From Aralia elata (taxonomy: Eukaryota > Streptophyta > Magnoliopsida > Apiales > Araliaceae): DNA of 64,000 bases. Shown here one piece after another: positions 11,076 through 22,337 of the stretch. Location: NCBI GenBank assembly GCA_034770075.1, contig JAVJAP010000202.1:1364001-1428000 (forward strand), read 5' to 3'. The translations under genes and the position numbers were made by a program. Numbering within the stretch: the first letter of the stretch is position 1; each line of letters begins with the position of its first letter. Below the pieces are notes generated by a model. It made no database searches and was not told where the DNA came from. It saw nothing but the letters and a program-made list of their open reading frames with translations.

Positions 11076-11930
11076 ACTCTTAAATATAATAAACATATAT
11101 AATATGTATATGTATCCGTCTGTAAATATCAAACAGAGCATGCATGGGGTAAATGTATATTTATATATATATATATATATAGTTTATGTATAATATATAT
11201 GTATATGTAGTAGTGCTTATCATAAAGAAGGGTTTTAAAATTTTAAAAAGAAGAGAATCTTTAACAAAGACAAAGACATTACTTTAATCTAAAACTTTCC
11301 ACCTACATCAACCTAGATTTTATGAAAAATGGACAATACTGCAACAATGGAAGAATAAAAATTGTTCAAAGTCAGAAGAGGGGATAAAAGGGCCATACCT
11401 GTCGACCGTTAGTCTCAATGGACCAACAATTCAAATTACTCCACGATTTATCAACAGAGAGGATTGATTTGATCGAGTGTGAGGATTGATTTGATCATTC
11501 GTGAGGATCGATTTGATGAAATGTGAGGATCAGACTTTTTCAATTGTTGGATCGATTTGATCGGTTAGGGTTTTTTTTTCTTTTCAGATTTTCTTGCACA
11601 ATCAAAATGAATCAGATTAATGTCGATTTGGATTCCAACGAATACGTATGTGTTGTACATGTGGGGTCCACCAAGGACAGTTTGGGAGGGAATATTTCCC
11701 TCCATATCCACATAAGCTCGGACACGTCATATTATTATTTTCACGTCAGCATTTTTTTAATACTCAGCAGCCTAGGTGTCAATTTCTGTTTAAAGTCAAA
11801 GGACTTGACGGATTTTCTGACGGATTGTAAGTAAATAACGGTTCAGTGAGTTGACTGTAAGAAAAAAAAGTTCAGTTATCCACTTGTAAGTTGACATAAA
11901 GTACAATGATCAAAAAAGCATTTAACCCCT
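11076..11930. other. Right arm of the MULE (transposase upstream region)
   Basis: Flank of E1 resuming the MULE. It holds a (TA)n run near 11160-11181, four copies of a 22-bp minisatellite (GAGGATTGATTTGATC-type) starting at 11459, 11481, 11503 and 11525, and the tentative terminal repeat ending near 11930. A plus-strand ORF at 11607-11834 (MNQINVDLDSNEY...) has no family I recognise and is probably chance. The promoter and 5' UTR of the transposase should lie here. Confidence 0.5.
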
Positions 11931-13316
11931 TAAACTAATAATTTCGCTTCGTAATATAAATTGTTTCATAATAATTTATGCACGCGCAATAAATATACAT
12001 ACATATATTTATCACATAAAATACAAATTTATTACTCAATTCTTATTCTTCTATCATTCACATTTAATATCTCTATATTCTTTCAAATGTCAAACCGTAT
12101 AGGTTATTCTAAATTTTTTTTAATCAGTCATCTATTTCCAATCTAGGTTTTATTCTTTAACCTTTATTTAATCATTCAAGATTTTATTTATAAATCTATA
12201 AATTTTCGGGTTGTCACAAGACTTATATAAGAATATTATTTGTTTTGCAATATGAAAGAGACTTATATAAGAATATTATTTGTTTTATGTGCAAATATAG
12301 GTTTTCTGAACTAATTATTTAGTCCTCGAATTATTTAGGTTTTTAAGGTTAGTTTCTTAATTTGATTTTAATGTAGATAAATCTTTCGATTGATTTTCTT
12401 GTGTGTGTGCAAATATTTTCGTTAACAAGCGTTAAAAAGACCTGCTTGTGTGATTTTTTTTTTCATTTTTCATGTATCATTTTAGTTAATTAATCCAATG
12501 ACATGAAATTGATGTGACTTTTCAAGAGACCTGCTTGTGTGAATTTTTTTCATTTTTTATGTCTCATTTTAGTTAATTAATTCAATGACATGGAATTGAT
12601 GTGGCTTTTCAGGACATGTGCCACTCAAGTGATCCTATCTCCAACTATATTTTAGAGCGAGGGAGAAATAGATCATTAGGAATTATAATTTTTCTCGTTT
12701 TCACGGTGATTCTCACACTCCGTTCTTAATAAAGACGGTAATTTTGACTCTGGCCGGTGATGGAGAATTATTGAATGTTATTTATGGAGAAGGGAAGGGG
12801 ATGGTATTTGCTTCCCCAGCACCAATCTCTGCCCCTGCATTTGCCTCCGAATAGGTATATATTAATTAAATTAATATTTATACTATTATATATTACATAA
12901 TTAAAATATATGTTCTTGTGTATGTATATATATTATTATTATTAAATTTTTCTTAATTTTATTATGTATGTTCTAACATATGATTAATTTTCATGTATGT
13001 ATTATCGTAAACAAACATGGTACCCGTGTAAGGCACATACAAGTATTCAAAATAATTAGTGAAAAAATATAAATTCATTTGCTAACAATTGAATTTAAAT
13101 ATATGTATATTTATATAATTACAATTTGGATCATTTACAATTAATATTGATTTTAATTAATGCAATATTTAATATTGTAAATAAATTACAAAGTACTATC
13201 AAATATTATTCTTATTTTAAAATTCAATAAATTTATATTACAATTTAAATTTAAAATTTTTACAGATGAGTTTAATCAAATTTAAAGGAACTCTTTTTTA
13301 AGACAAAAGAGGTTTT
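11931..13316. other. AT-rich unclassified DNA with small tandem duplications
   Basis: No gene is supported. There is an imperfect ~40-bp duplication at about 12217-12290 (ACTTATATAAGAATATTATT motif twice) and an imperfect 89-bp tandem duplication at 12438-12526/12527-12614, each unit opening AGACCTGCTTGTGTG. The rest is AT-rich without recognisable element termini. Confidence 0.6.
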
Positions 13317-13317
13317 T

Positions 13318-13368
<51 letters not shown>
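13317..13368. repeat. Compound (CA)n(TA)n microsatellite
   Basis: About twelve CA units pass directly into about thirteen TA units. It abuts the left end of the SIRE-like LTR at 13369, so it may have been the insertion site. Length is likely unstable. Confidence 0.95.
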
Positions 13369-13372
<4 letters not shown>

Positions 13373-14868
13373 ATTTCTCAAAGGCACTTAAAGATCTAGA
13401 AGGGGGTTGAATAGATCCTTTTTGAATTTTTGACTTTTAAAGAAAATTACCAAATATTTGTTAATCAGATTGATTGAGCAAAGCGGAATATATATTTTAA
13501 GAGTCCCCTTGAAGATCACTTATAAATCTCAGTTCCAAATTCAGTATTAAATTTAATCACAAGCAATAATAATATAGACAGAATGTAAGACAGGAAAGTA
13601 AATCACACAAACAAGTTTTAAGTGGTTCGAAGACTGAACAACTCCTAATCCATTCTTCTACTTTAACAAGTAAGAAATTCACTAAGAATTTGGTCACTTT
13701 GACCAAGACACTTTGCCCTCTTCAAGCCCAGTAGACTTGGATATTTAGTCACTAAGACAAGGACGCTCTTGCCCTCTTCAAGCCCAACAAACTTGGAACA
13801 ACTCAGTACACTAAGTATTCTTCAAGCCCAACAGACTTGAAATCTCTGTGGTCACTAAAATCAGAACGAACAGTTGTAAGAATGTTGTTGAGAGGTGCTG
13901 CTAAGTTGACATTATGCTTCTCTTCTCAGGTACGTAGCAGCTTGAACTAAATGTTCAAATTGTAGAGTATGTTCTTTTTACTTTGGCAGAGTTTAGGCTT
14001 TTTAATCGTTGTTTTTTTTAATTTAGATCTCTGTTGCCTTTTATAGTCTGCCAGAATTTTTTCCCGTTGCTAGGTTCCCGTTGATGCATTTAATACTTCA
14101 GATATTCTGGGATCTTTGATGTGGATGTTTAAGTCCATGTGTCGGCTACTTTTGAGCTTGCCTGTCCCATCAGTTAGCTTTCTCACCTAACACCACCGAG
14201 ATGTCGCTTTCGGTAAACTAGCTGGTAGACACATTTTCGATTTCCACCAAGGATGTTTGGTGAAGGCCTTGTGGTCTTAAATCAGCAACGATCTTATGTC
14301 AGTCTCCTTGTCAGACCTGACTAAACTTGACTCTACGATTTCACTTTTCAATCAGCTCAACGAGTATTGCTTTACGATTCTGGAGTTGGCTTTGCGATCT
14401 TGCTTTACTAAACAATCTTTGAGATGCTTTACGATTTGTCTTTCACTCACTGAATGCTTGAAGAGCTCTACGTTCAATTTTCATCTTACATTCTTTGCAT
14501 AGCTCTGTTATCTTCTTGACACACTACAAACTGATCTTCGCTTTGCGATTTGTGGTGAACTTTAATATCCTTGCAAGAGCTTTACGATCAAATTGTCTGA
14601 TGCATTACTTTCATGAGTTAACTCTGCGATCCATCTTGACATTACAAACTGGCAAAGTAACTTTACACACAACTTAAGCCTATTAACTATACATCAGATC
14701 AACTCAATGAGATCAACCTAACAAATTTGATCTTGCTATTCTAAGTTCTTGTACATTAAATCAACACATCATTATTAAGGACTATACAAAATTTACTGGT
14801 ACAATTATACATTAAACACCATTCATCATCAAATTAAATCATCAAGATTAGACATGCAGACTCAAACA
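13369..14868 (-). repeat. SIRE/Maximus-like Ty1/copia 3' LTR (~1500 bp)
   Basis: In minus orientation it starts TGTTTGAGTC and ends AAATAACA, giving TG...CA with TGTT/AACA inverted ends. Directly upstream (14869-14880) lies ATAGGGGTAGAT, a polypurine tract, then a TGATGATGACAAAACC-type sequence reminiscent of SIRE elements. The phrase AGAAGGGGGTTGAATAG near the 3' end recalls plant copia LTRs. The second LTR is not in the window, so the length is inferred from termini alone. Confidence 0.65.
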
Positions 14869-15109
14869 ATCTACCCCTATTTGATGATGACAAAACCAAC
14901 AATTTCATTAACATGCATCGGTTCTAGAATGCAGTTGCTTGAAATATAAATATGACTTAAAATACAGTAAGTCATTGTATTGCTAGATCAAAAGAATGAA
15001 TTTATTAATGTATGTTAATTTATACAAGTATAAAAGAAATTTTACGACAAAAGAAATATCTTCTACTTCCTTGATCTTTTCTCCCTTGAGAGCCACTTCT
15101 TTTCTGACT

Positions 15110-16487
15110 CTACTTTGCGATCGTATCTAGCTTTGTCTTCAAGCTCTTTTCATCTAATTTCTTCAGCAGAGTCTCTTGGGCCAAGATTAGGCATATTAAA
15201 TCTTTCTTCTCCAATGGCATGAATCCCTTGAAGATTTCAATTGACATATGCAGGATCGCCAGATGACATTCGTGAGCCAGTTGGAGTAATTCTACTTGAC
15301 GAATCATGTCGGGAGGAAGAATGACCACGATTAATAATAATTTTTGCTGGTGGAGGAAGGGTTCTTGATTTGTAGATCGGAGGGTTGATCGATATTTGCT
15401 TTTGATTTCTTTTCCTTTTCTCCCCCTGAGACTGATCTTTCTCCCCCTTTTTGTCATCATGCACCTTAGAGAGATGCTTGACTGAATCGACTAATTCTTG
15501 TATCTAGGATGAGTTCATGGCTATATCAACACGAATTTCATGTTGGCGAGCAGTAGCTTGATTTCTTTACTGAGTAACTAAGGCCATTATGCTGTCAGCA
15601 TTCAGTGTCATATCATTTTTAAAGTCAGATAGTGCAGTACTGAGCTCAAAGACTTGATAGATCGCTAATTCTGCTGCTGAAGTGATAGCACAGCCTGCTT
15701 GTGATCATCAAGGACTTTGAGAAAGATTTTGTCTCGGTCGTGAAGACGACCATACATATCCTTGAACATAGATTTCAGTTGCTTTTGTATTTCTCTACCC
15801 AAATCTCCAGGTAGGTGACCTGCTGCTGTAGTGATCGCGTCCATTTTGTTGCGAAGCTCGGTCGAGTTTTGCTCAAGCTTGTCATCAATGTCATGAGACA
15901 TCTGTGTCGTTAGGTCAGTCATTTCTGCAGTAGTTGGGATGACGACAAGACGCTCCATGACTTGAGCAAAAGAGACGTCTGAGCTACCCTGATTACCTTG
16001 AGATAGGTTGATCAGAGCAAGAGGCAGATTAAAGAATTTGATTCTGGAGGAGGAGGGAATATCCATAGGAATGGAAGGTTTTTATTCTTGTTTTAAGGAT
16101 TGTATGGGAGATGGAGGAGTGGCAGGTGTAGTTGTGGGAGGTGCAAGTATGGATGCTTTAGTTTTATCTGAATCAAACATAGGGTTTTGAGACGCTACGT
16201 CTAGAGAAGACCATGGTGAGAAAGAGTTTGAATGAATAGGTGAGTTTTGGGGTGTGGCTAATAAACTGGATATTTGAATAGAGGAATGAGAATCTATAGG
16301 AATGGGTATCGAAGAATGTACAGGAGAAGTCGTATTTGGTGCATCCATCGTAGGGTTTTGGGACTCTACGATTGGGGAATGAATTTGAGGGTCATCAGTC
16401 GTAGAGTGGGAAAGTTCGACGATCAAAGAGATATAAGAATATAGATGCTCAGCAGAGTTTTGGGTCTCTACGACGGGAAGAATGATA
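15110..16487 (-). pseudogene. Env-like/3' extra ORF remnant of a SIRE-like copia element
   Basis: Minus-strand coding fragments lie at 16487-16082 (Ser/Thr/Pro/His-rich), 16066-15665 (with SFAQVMERLVVIPTTAEM, then a heptad-like stretch up to LQQQN) and 15464-15110 (starting MHDDKKGEKDQSQGEK). SIRE-type elements carry an extra ORF between pol and the 3' LTR, often with a coiled-coil segment and a transcript phrase near TGATGACAAAAAGGGGGAG, which is visible here near 15445-15462. Frame breaks separate the pieces, and LINE-C truncates the region at 16488, so no RT or integrase of this element is present. Assignment is by position and character, not recognised homology; this could instead be a gag-like fragment. 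Confidence 0.45.
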
Positions 16488-17027
16488 TTTTTTTTTTTGC
16501 TAAATTTGTTTGTGTATTGAATTGCAAAAATAAAGGATATTACAATGAAGATCATAACATAATCCTATTCTCCCGAGAGGACTAAAACACCTAGAAAAAC
16601 CTAGGAAACCAATTACCTAGCCTAATAACAATTTCCTCACAACCCGAGGCTAGGCAAAAGAAAACAACTAAAAATAATTAGTAACAGATAAACAGACCAC
16701 AAGACTGGACAATCGGTGACTGCATTTCAAATAAAATTAGCCAGTGACATCACACAAGACCATGTGACTGCAGTCAGGTCCCACAGAACATAGACTCATC
16801 AGCTGAAACAAACCGTGAGTCCCAACAGTAGTACTGCACAAATGAACAAACCCACGTGGGCCTATGCAGAAGTGCTGACAGCAGGAGACCCAAACCCACG
16901 CGCGAAACAGCCGTGAATCTCAGGCAAGAGTCAACCGGCAAGGCTAGCCGGAGGAGCAGCGACCCAGAGCACAGTGAGAAAAAGGAATCTCAAGCATCCA
17001 TCATCCAATCAGATCGAAAACAAGATA
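16488..17027 (-). mobile_element. LINE-C 3' end (minus strand), 3' UTR only
   Basis: Begins with T11 (the complement of the poly(A) tail) followed by GCTAAATTTGTTTGTGTATT, the same 3' terminus as LINE-A at 36990-37026 (inverted) and LINE-B at 58434. Homology to the LINE-A 3' end continues through the CTCTCGGGAG and CTAGGTTTTTCTAGG-like phrases. No ORF is present. The part to its left in element order probably resumes at 37040 after the LINE-A insertion. Confidence 0.75.
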
Positions 17028-17350
17028 AGATATAAAAGTAGGAATACTAGAACATGGGTTCTAGTGAGAGAAACTCCTCTCTAGCCTTCCATTCCTTGTT
17101 CCCGATTTGATCTTTGTTCCTTGTTTCTAATCTTTGTTTTGTGATTTTCTTTTCTTTTAGGGTTTTCATCCAATGTCTAAATCTGAACCTTGTATTCATA
17201 TCCAATATGATTTGTTTTTGAGCATCCTTTCTTGCTCGACCGAATTTGGTTCACGCTGTTTCCAACCTGAACTTTGTCTTCAGTTTTGTTTTTGGGGGTT
17301 GTAGGACTTGTTCCACTCTCTTTCCCTTATGGGTAAGCAGCTGAAACGTT

Positions 17351-17364
17351 TTTTTTTTGCTAAA
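17351..17364 (-). mobile_element. 14-bp LINE micro-insertion with 17-bp target duplication
   Basis: TTTTTTTTGCTAAA is the reverse complement of the shared LINE 3' terminus (TTTAGC plus A8). It is flanked by TAAGCAGCTGAAACGTT at 17334-17350 and TAAGCAGCTGAAATGTT at 17365-17381, a 17-bp duplication with one transition. This is a target-primed insertion that copied only about six bases of element body. Confidence 0.8.
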
Positions 17365-17426
17365 TAAGCAGCTGAAATGTTCCAAAATAAAACAAAACTC
17401 TGCATCAAAAAAGTGTCGGTCTAAGA

Positions 17427-19563
17427 TGGTGCATGGCTCTTTTGGGTCTGCTAGTTTTAAGGATATTGTTTCCTCTAGTATCATTGCAGATTCTGATCTT
17501 TCCGATCAGTCTAGCCATTCCGGTGAGGATGATGATTATTTGCTCACTGGTCTTGCTGATCCAATCCTTGATGTGCGTGTTTCACACTCTCTTGTTGCTG
17601 GCGGTGTGCATCTTTGCCCTGGCTCCCGCACTTTGAGTGTGCCTGCAATGGAACATCAAGGCAACAAGCTTAATTTTAACAATTCAAAGCATCTAGTGGG
17701 TAATGTGCTGGCCTCTGACCATGTTCCTCAAAATTCGCAGCACCCATTTGGTTGTGTTTCACATGTTGAGAATTTTACTCAAAAGGCATGGCAACTATCG
17801 CGGGTGGGGGACAATGCACAGGTTCCAACCCATGACACCGTGCACCCATGCTCTCCTGCCTTCGTGTGGTGTGGCTGAACCTTTTCCAGCCCATGCTTCC
17901 CAATCCTTTTCTGCTAGTTCCTCTCAAGGGAAACGTAATGGGTCTGAATCCCTTGCCCGGGGGGGGGGGGGTTTTTTTTTTCCAAACTCCCGCTTAGATC
18001 TGGCAATATAGGTCATAAACTATTGGGTCAACTTAAATTAACTAGAACCATTTGAGTTGGTTAACTAGTTTTTTTACTTAGGTTGGATAAAGTTTGGACC
18101 CATATTTAAAAAAAAAAAAATAGACCCAAACTGGATAACTATTTTCTAACCCACTTTATTAAAATTGACATTTAACATTATACTAACCATTTACTACAAT
18201 CATGACGCGGACCCACCCACATTATCGTTAGTTTAGTTTCTCTCTAAATTTCACAGCGTAGAAATGTATACATACACATTCTGTATCTATATAGCCAAAA
18301 AATTTGAATAAACCCATATTTTGCCAGGTCTCCCGCTAGGGCCGCTCATGCCTCCTCTGTTGGCTACTCCCTGTTCCATCATAAGGTCAGGCCACTCAAG
18401 GAACACGAAACTCTCTCTATCCCCTCTAAAATCTCACAACCGGGAATAGCTGCTTGGTCTCTTTCTCTTGTGGGCTTTTTTGTTGGTGGAAAGAAGTCTA
18501 TTCACTTTGCAACTTACTGGGCAAACAAAATATGGGGCTCTCGGGTTGATAAAGTGTTTTTCAAAGGTAATGGCCTCTACATTTTCACTTTTAAGAATGA
18601 GGTTGACATGCTACTAATCCTAAACTCTGGCCAGATCCTTTTTGGTCAATTTCTTATTATCCTCCAACAATGGCAGTCGGGTATGGACTTGGTTAAGGCT
18701 GATCCTTCTTCTGTTCTTATCTGGGTCAATCTTCATAACATCCCGCTTGCTCTTTGGCACGAGGATGGGTTTGCTTTCCTCGCTAGTCACTTTGGTAAAC
18801 CTTTGCACCTCGATGAACATACCAAAAAGGCAACAAACTGGCATTTGCTAAGGTATGTGTGGATATCGAGGTTGTTACTACCGTTCCTAGTTCTTTCAAA
18901 ATTCAGATTGAGAATTGTGCTCCTCAAGAAATCAAGGTGGAAATCCCTTGGCAACCTCGTAAATGCTTGCATTGTAATACTTACGGGCACTCTTTTGCCA
19001 CCTGCTCATCCAAACCGACGCAGAATAGTGTGAAACGTAAGTCCAAATGGAACGAGATGGGGAATACAAAGGACGTCGGAGCAACTAGTTTTTCTTCTCC
19101 TTCTCCGGCCCATGGCGCTTTGGGATCTCTAGGAAAGGAACATCCTACTGTTTTTAATGCTTCTAGCAATCTGGTTGAGGTGGGGATTACAATGGATGCA
19201 ACTTGTCCTCCTTCTCCTTCTACTCCAGCCCCTGGCCCTTTTGGATCTTTACGAATGGAACAATCTACTATTTCTAATGCTTCTAGCAATCTGGTTGTAT
19301 CAAATCATAAGGAACCTACCCCAGAATCTAGTGCTTCAAAGAGAGTTCGTTTTGAGAAGTCTGCGTTCTTGCTCGGTAAGGTCCACCTTGCCCAAAGGGC
19401 TGCTATGTCTTCTATTCCATTACCTGCCCAAAGGGCTGCCATGGCTACCATGTCTTCTATTCCATTACTTGCTCTCAAGTCCTACTTAAAAGTAACTTCA
19501 TTTAGACCAGCCTTGAGGAATTTGGAACGAAAGCCTTCGGACATTCCTTTTGATGGGATATAG
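17427..19563 (+). pseudogene. LINE-A ORF1 (DUF4283 / zinc-knuckle protein), degenerate
   Basis: Plant L1 ORF1 proteins bind element RNA in the RNP. A start at ATG 17427 (MVHGSFGSASFKDIV) is plausible. The DUF4283-like core lies after the MITE (SLVGFFVGGKKSIHFATYWANKIWG at about 18460-18540, through FGKPLHLDEHTKK). The knuckle CLHCNTYGHSFATC is at about 18967-19008 and a Ser/Pro-rich tail ends near 19561. Lesions include a stop at 17876, a G13T10 tract at 17959-17981, the 335-bp MITE insertion and a one-base frameshift near 18843, where the frame ending TNWHLL passes to the frame containing VDIEVVTTVP. No downstream ORF2 exists in this copy. Confidence 0.82.
17995..18329. mobile_element. hAT-like MITE (335 bp) with 8-bp TSD
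   Basis: The identical 8-mer CTCCCGCT lies at 17987-17994 and 18330-18337, the duplication length typical of hAT elements. Termini are imperfect inverted repeats: TCTGGCAATATAGG at the left against CCTGGCAAAATATGG read from the right. Internal inverted segments (GTTGGATAAAGTTTGGACCC / AGACCCAAACTGGATAAC) flank a poly(A) run. It has no coding capacity and interrupts the LINE-A ORF1. Confidence 0.8.
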
Positions 19564-19806
19564 GCTTTCTTGTGGTTTGGCCCCATGCACTATCTGTGTG
19601 TGTTTTGCTGCATGTTTTGCTGCATGTTCATGCTTTTCATGGCTGGTGCATGCAGTTTATAGTGCTCTCGTCGTTTTTCAGCAGGTTTCATGTGCTACCG
19701 TTTGCACATTGATTTCTTGGCTGTTTTCGTTTGTTTATTCATGGGCAAATTTTATTTTGCTGGATATTTGTGTTTTGTTCGTCCCCATGGACTGTACATG
19801 GGCAGG
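19564..19806 (+). other. LINE-A sequence after ORF1 (first part)
   Basis: T- and G-rich sequence following the ORF1 stop, ending at the E2 insertion. It has no ORF2 start (no YNVRGLN-type endonuclease opening). It continues at 28220 on the other side of E2. Confidence 0.6.
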
Positions 19807-21001
19807 TGATAGACTCCACGACACGCTTGCGTGAGGTGGTCGTCGCCCGGATCATTTCTAGTAAGCAACTTTGATGGAACTCTCTCGATATCTTAACCCA
19901 ACGTCTATTTAGAGACGAGAATCTTGATAAGTCGATCAAGCAATTGAATTCACGTAGGATGGAACACCAACAACACTTAGACCCTCGTTTAAGTACAACG
20001 ATAATCTTCGTATGATTGCATGATGCGATAGAATAACGCCACACACAACTATGGTTTGTTGTATGATAAGTTAAATATGAATCTCAAAAGAAAAACTAAG
20101 AAATTAGCTTAGAAATTCTTCAAAGAACCAAAAGTAGAGAATAGCTCTCAAGTATGGATAAACGCAGAATATTATTATTGATCATCAATTACATTAACCA
20201 TGTAACCTATTTATACTAGTAGAAATAAACCCTAATTACAAAAGGAATTGAAATACTAGTAAATAACTAATTAGAAAGTAATTTCCATCTAACAAACATC
20301 CTAGTTAACTTAGAATTATGATAGATATGATAAATCCCTGGGAAAGAACCGTAAACCCGAACGACTCAGGATCGACTCCCACTAGCAACATTTGGAAGGC
20401 ACTAAAAAATGCTCTACTGTGGCCACGGTACCCCCGGCGCAAGTCGGGTAGCAAACCGCTCTGGTATCAGGCTGGGGAGATTAGTCGACCCGCGGGTTGG
20501 AAACTCCACATTAACAAAAAAAAAATCTGATAAAATCTTCAAAAACGCGTTCCTCGGATTCCGTGTCGTGTGACCGACGCGGGGCGCGCCTGAAAATGCA
20601 AAGGAATGGCGCGGGGCGCGCCATACACGCAGAAGCTCAAATCAACACGGAGCGGGGCGCGCTAAAACGGTGCGGGGCGCGCTGCCTTCTGTAGGACCGG
20701 CGCGGGGCGCGCTATATTAAGCTCAAAACTGGCACGGGGCACGCCAGGCTGAAACTTTTGGCTATCTTGGTTAGTCCTCGATTCTTGGCCTGGAATACAC
20801 ATTTGTAACATATTCACGAGCTTAGACTCCAACTCCAAAACCTTCATCCTGGAATCTTCATCCTTCCAAGCTTCTTGAATCAATCCGTTAATCCCCTCCT
20901 TGAAGCGTTTAGCCCGAGCTCTCGTCACTGGTCCAACTGGAACTTGCACCGAATTCGCTCCATAGCTCTCATCCTTGTCCAAGCTGGGCATGTCCTCATC
21001 A
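19807..21001 (-). repeat. E2 3' LTR (1195 bp)
   Basis: Matches 26932-28214, TG...CA. It lacks about 45 bp at 20336 relative to the 5' copy; the deletion ends share CCCT and remove the front of the SINE-like insert. It has fewer GC-rich repeat units (20577-20745). The Pol frame stays open into it as far as 20662. Confidence 0.9.
20577..20745 (-). repeat. GC-rich GGCGCGGGGCGCGCC repeat block, E2 3' LTR
   Basis: Five to seven near copies of a short palindrome (arms GGCGCG/CGCGCC, GGG spacer) in spacers of 25-45 bp. It sits at the same LTR position as the TTCTCGCC palindromes of E1/E3/E4 but has a different sequence. Confidence 0.85.
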
Positions 21002-22337
21002 TTCCTCTCCTCTTGAAAAGGATTTGTCCTCAAATCATCACATACATCAAATGGACTTAGATCAGAAACGTTAAATGTGGCATTAACGTTATACTCACCA
21101 GGCAAATCCAATTTGTAGGCATTGTCATTGATACGTTCAAGCACTTGGAATGGACCATCTCCCCTCGGAAGCAATTTCGATTGTCTTTAAGCCGGAAACC
21201 TTTCCTTCCTCATATGAAGCCAAACCCACTCTCCCGGTTCAAAGATCACTTGACATCGACCCTTGTTGGCTTGTTTAATATATTGCTCTGTCCTTCTCTC
21301 AATGTTAAGCCTTGCCTTTTCATGTATCTGTTTAACAAATTCAGCCTTTTTCTTTCCATCCATGTTAGTCAATTCAGAAATAGGTAATGGCAATAAATCC
21401 AACGGTGTCAAAGGATTAAAACTATAAACAATTTCAAATGGTGAAAATTGTGTAGCAGAGTGAACAGATCGATTATATGCAAACTGAACATGTGGCAGAC
21501 ACTCTTCCCAAACTTTAATGTTCTTTTTGATAATAGCCCTTAACAATGCAGATAAAGTTCTATTAACTACTTCTGTTTGACCATCAGTTTGTGGATGACA
21601 AGTAGTGGAAAATAACAATTTAGTACCTAACTTACACCACAAGGTCTTCCAAAAATAACTCAAGAACTTAGTATCTCTATCGGAAACAATTGTTTTAGGC
21701 ATACTATGCAATCTAACAATTTCCCTAAAGAACAAATCAACTACATGAGAAGCGTCATCAGTTTTGTGACATGGAATAAAATATGCCATTTTCGAAAACC
21801 TATCCACGACCACAAATATCGAATTATGACCACGCTTAGACCTAGGTAAACCCAACACAAAATCCATAGATATATCAACCTAAGGTTCATTAGGTATAGG
21901 CAATGGTATATACAATTCATGAGGTTGAACACGAGACTTAGACTGTTTACACGTAATACACTTATCACAAATTCTTTCCACATCTCGTTTCATATGAGGC
22001 CAATAAAAATGTTCTCTCAAAACAGATAAAGTCTTTTCAACACCAAAATGACCCATTAAATCTCCCCCATGTGATTCCCTAATCAACAACTCTCGCAAAG
22101 AACATGCAGGTATACACAACTTATTTTCCCGAAATAAGAAACCATCAACTTTAAAGTATTTACCTACAACATTCTTTTCACAAGATTTAAACTCTTCACA
22201 AAAATCAAGGTCATTAACATACAACTCTTTAATTCATTCGAAACCAAGCAATTTTGTATCAAGAGTATTTAATAACACGTACCTTCTCGAAAGAGCATCA
22301 GCAACAACATTCTCCTTACCTTGCTTGTAACGGATGA
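20662..22337 (-). pseudogene. E2 Pol remnant: integrase and C terminus
   Basis: Reads in one frame from the RNase H/integrase spacer through integrase (HHCC region with [19 protein letters not shown], second catalytic Asp in [10 protein letters not shown], Glu in QTEVVNRTL) and the GPF/Y-like module ([24 protein letters not shown]) to a [20 protein letters not shown] tail inside the 3' LTR. In-frame stops occur at about 22234-22236 (CGA to TGA), 21880-21882 (TGG to TAG, just before the first catalytic Asp) and 21187-21189. The tail ends ARPAPVLQKAARPAPF, encoded by the GC-rich repeat. Upstream the frame is cut by the inserted solo LTR. Confidence 0.9.

Larger units (their letters stand above)
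1..11930 (-). mobile_element. Mutator-like element (MULE), split by gypsy element E1
   Basis: The element is defined by its transposase gene (668-4073, minus strand). Its upstream part is interrupted at 4192/4193 by E1 and resumes at 11071, as shown by the ATATT duplication on both sides of E1. The right end is tentative: on the minus strand the sequence around 11930 reads AGGGGTTAAATGCTTTTTT followed by TCATTGTACTTTATGTCAAC-like sequence, which resembles termini I remember from dicot MULEs. The matching left terminus is not in the window, so neither the TIR nor the 9-bp target duplication can be confirmed. The start coordinate is the window edge, not the element end. Confidence 0.6.

Noticed and set aside
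18470..19033. Host gene encoding a DUF4283 protein
   Set aside because: Context, frameshift, the zinc knuckle in the next frame and the LINE 3' end identify it as LINE ORF1.
19807..19860. The many TGATAGACTCCACG copies as a dispersed short repeat or att site
   Set aside because: All are simply the inner or outer ends of LTRs of the E1-E5 family, explained by PBS and TSD positions.
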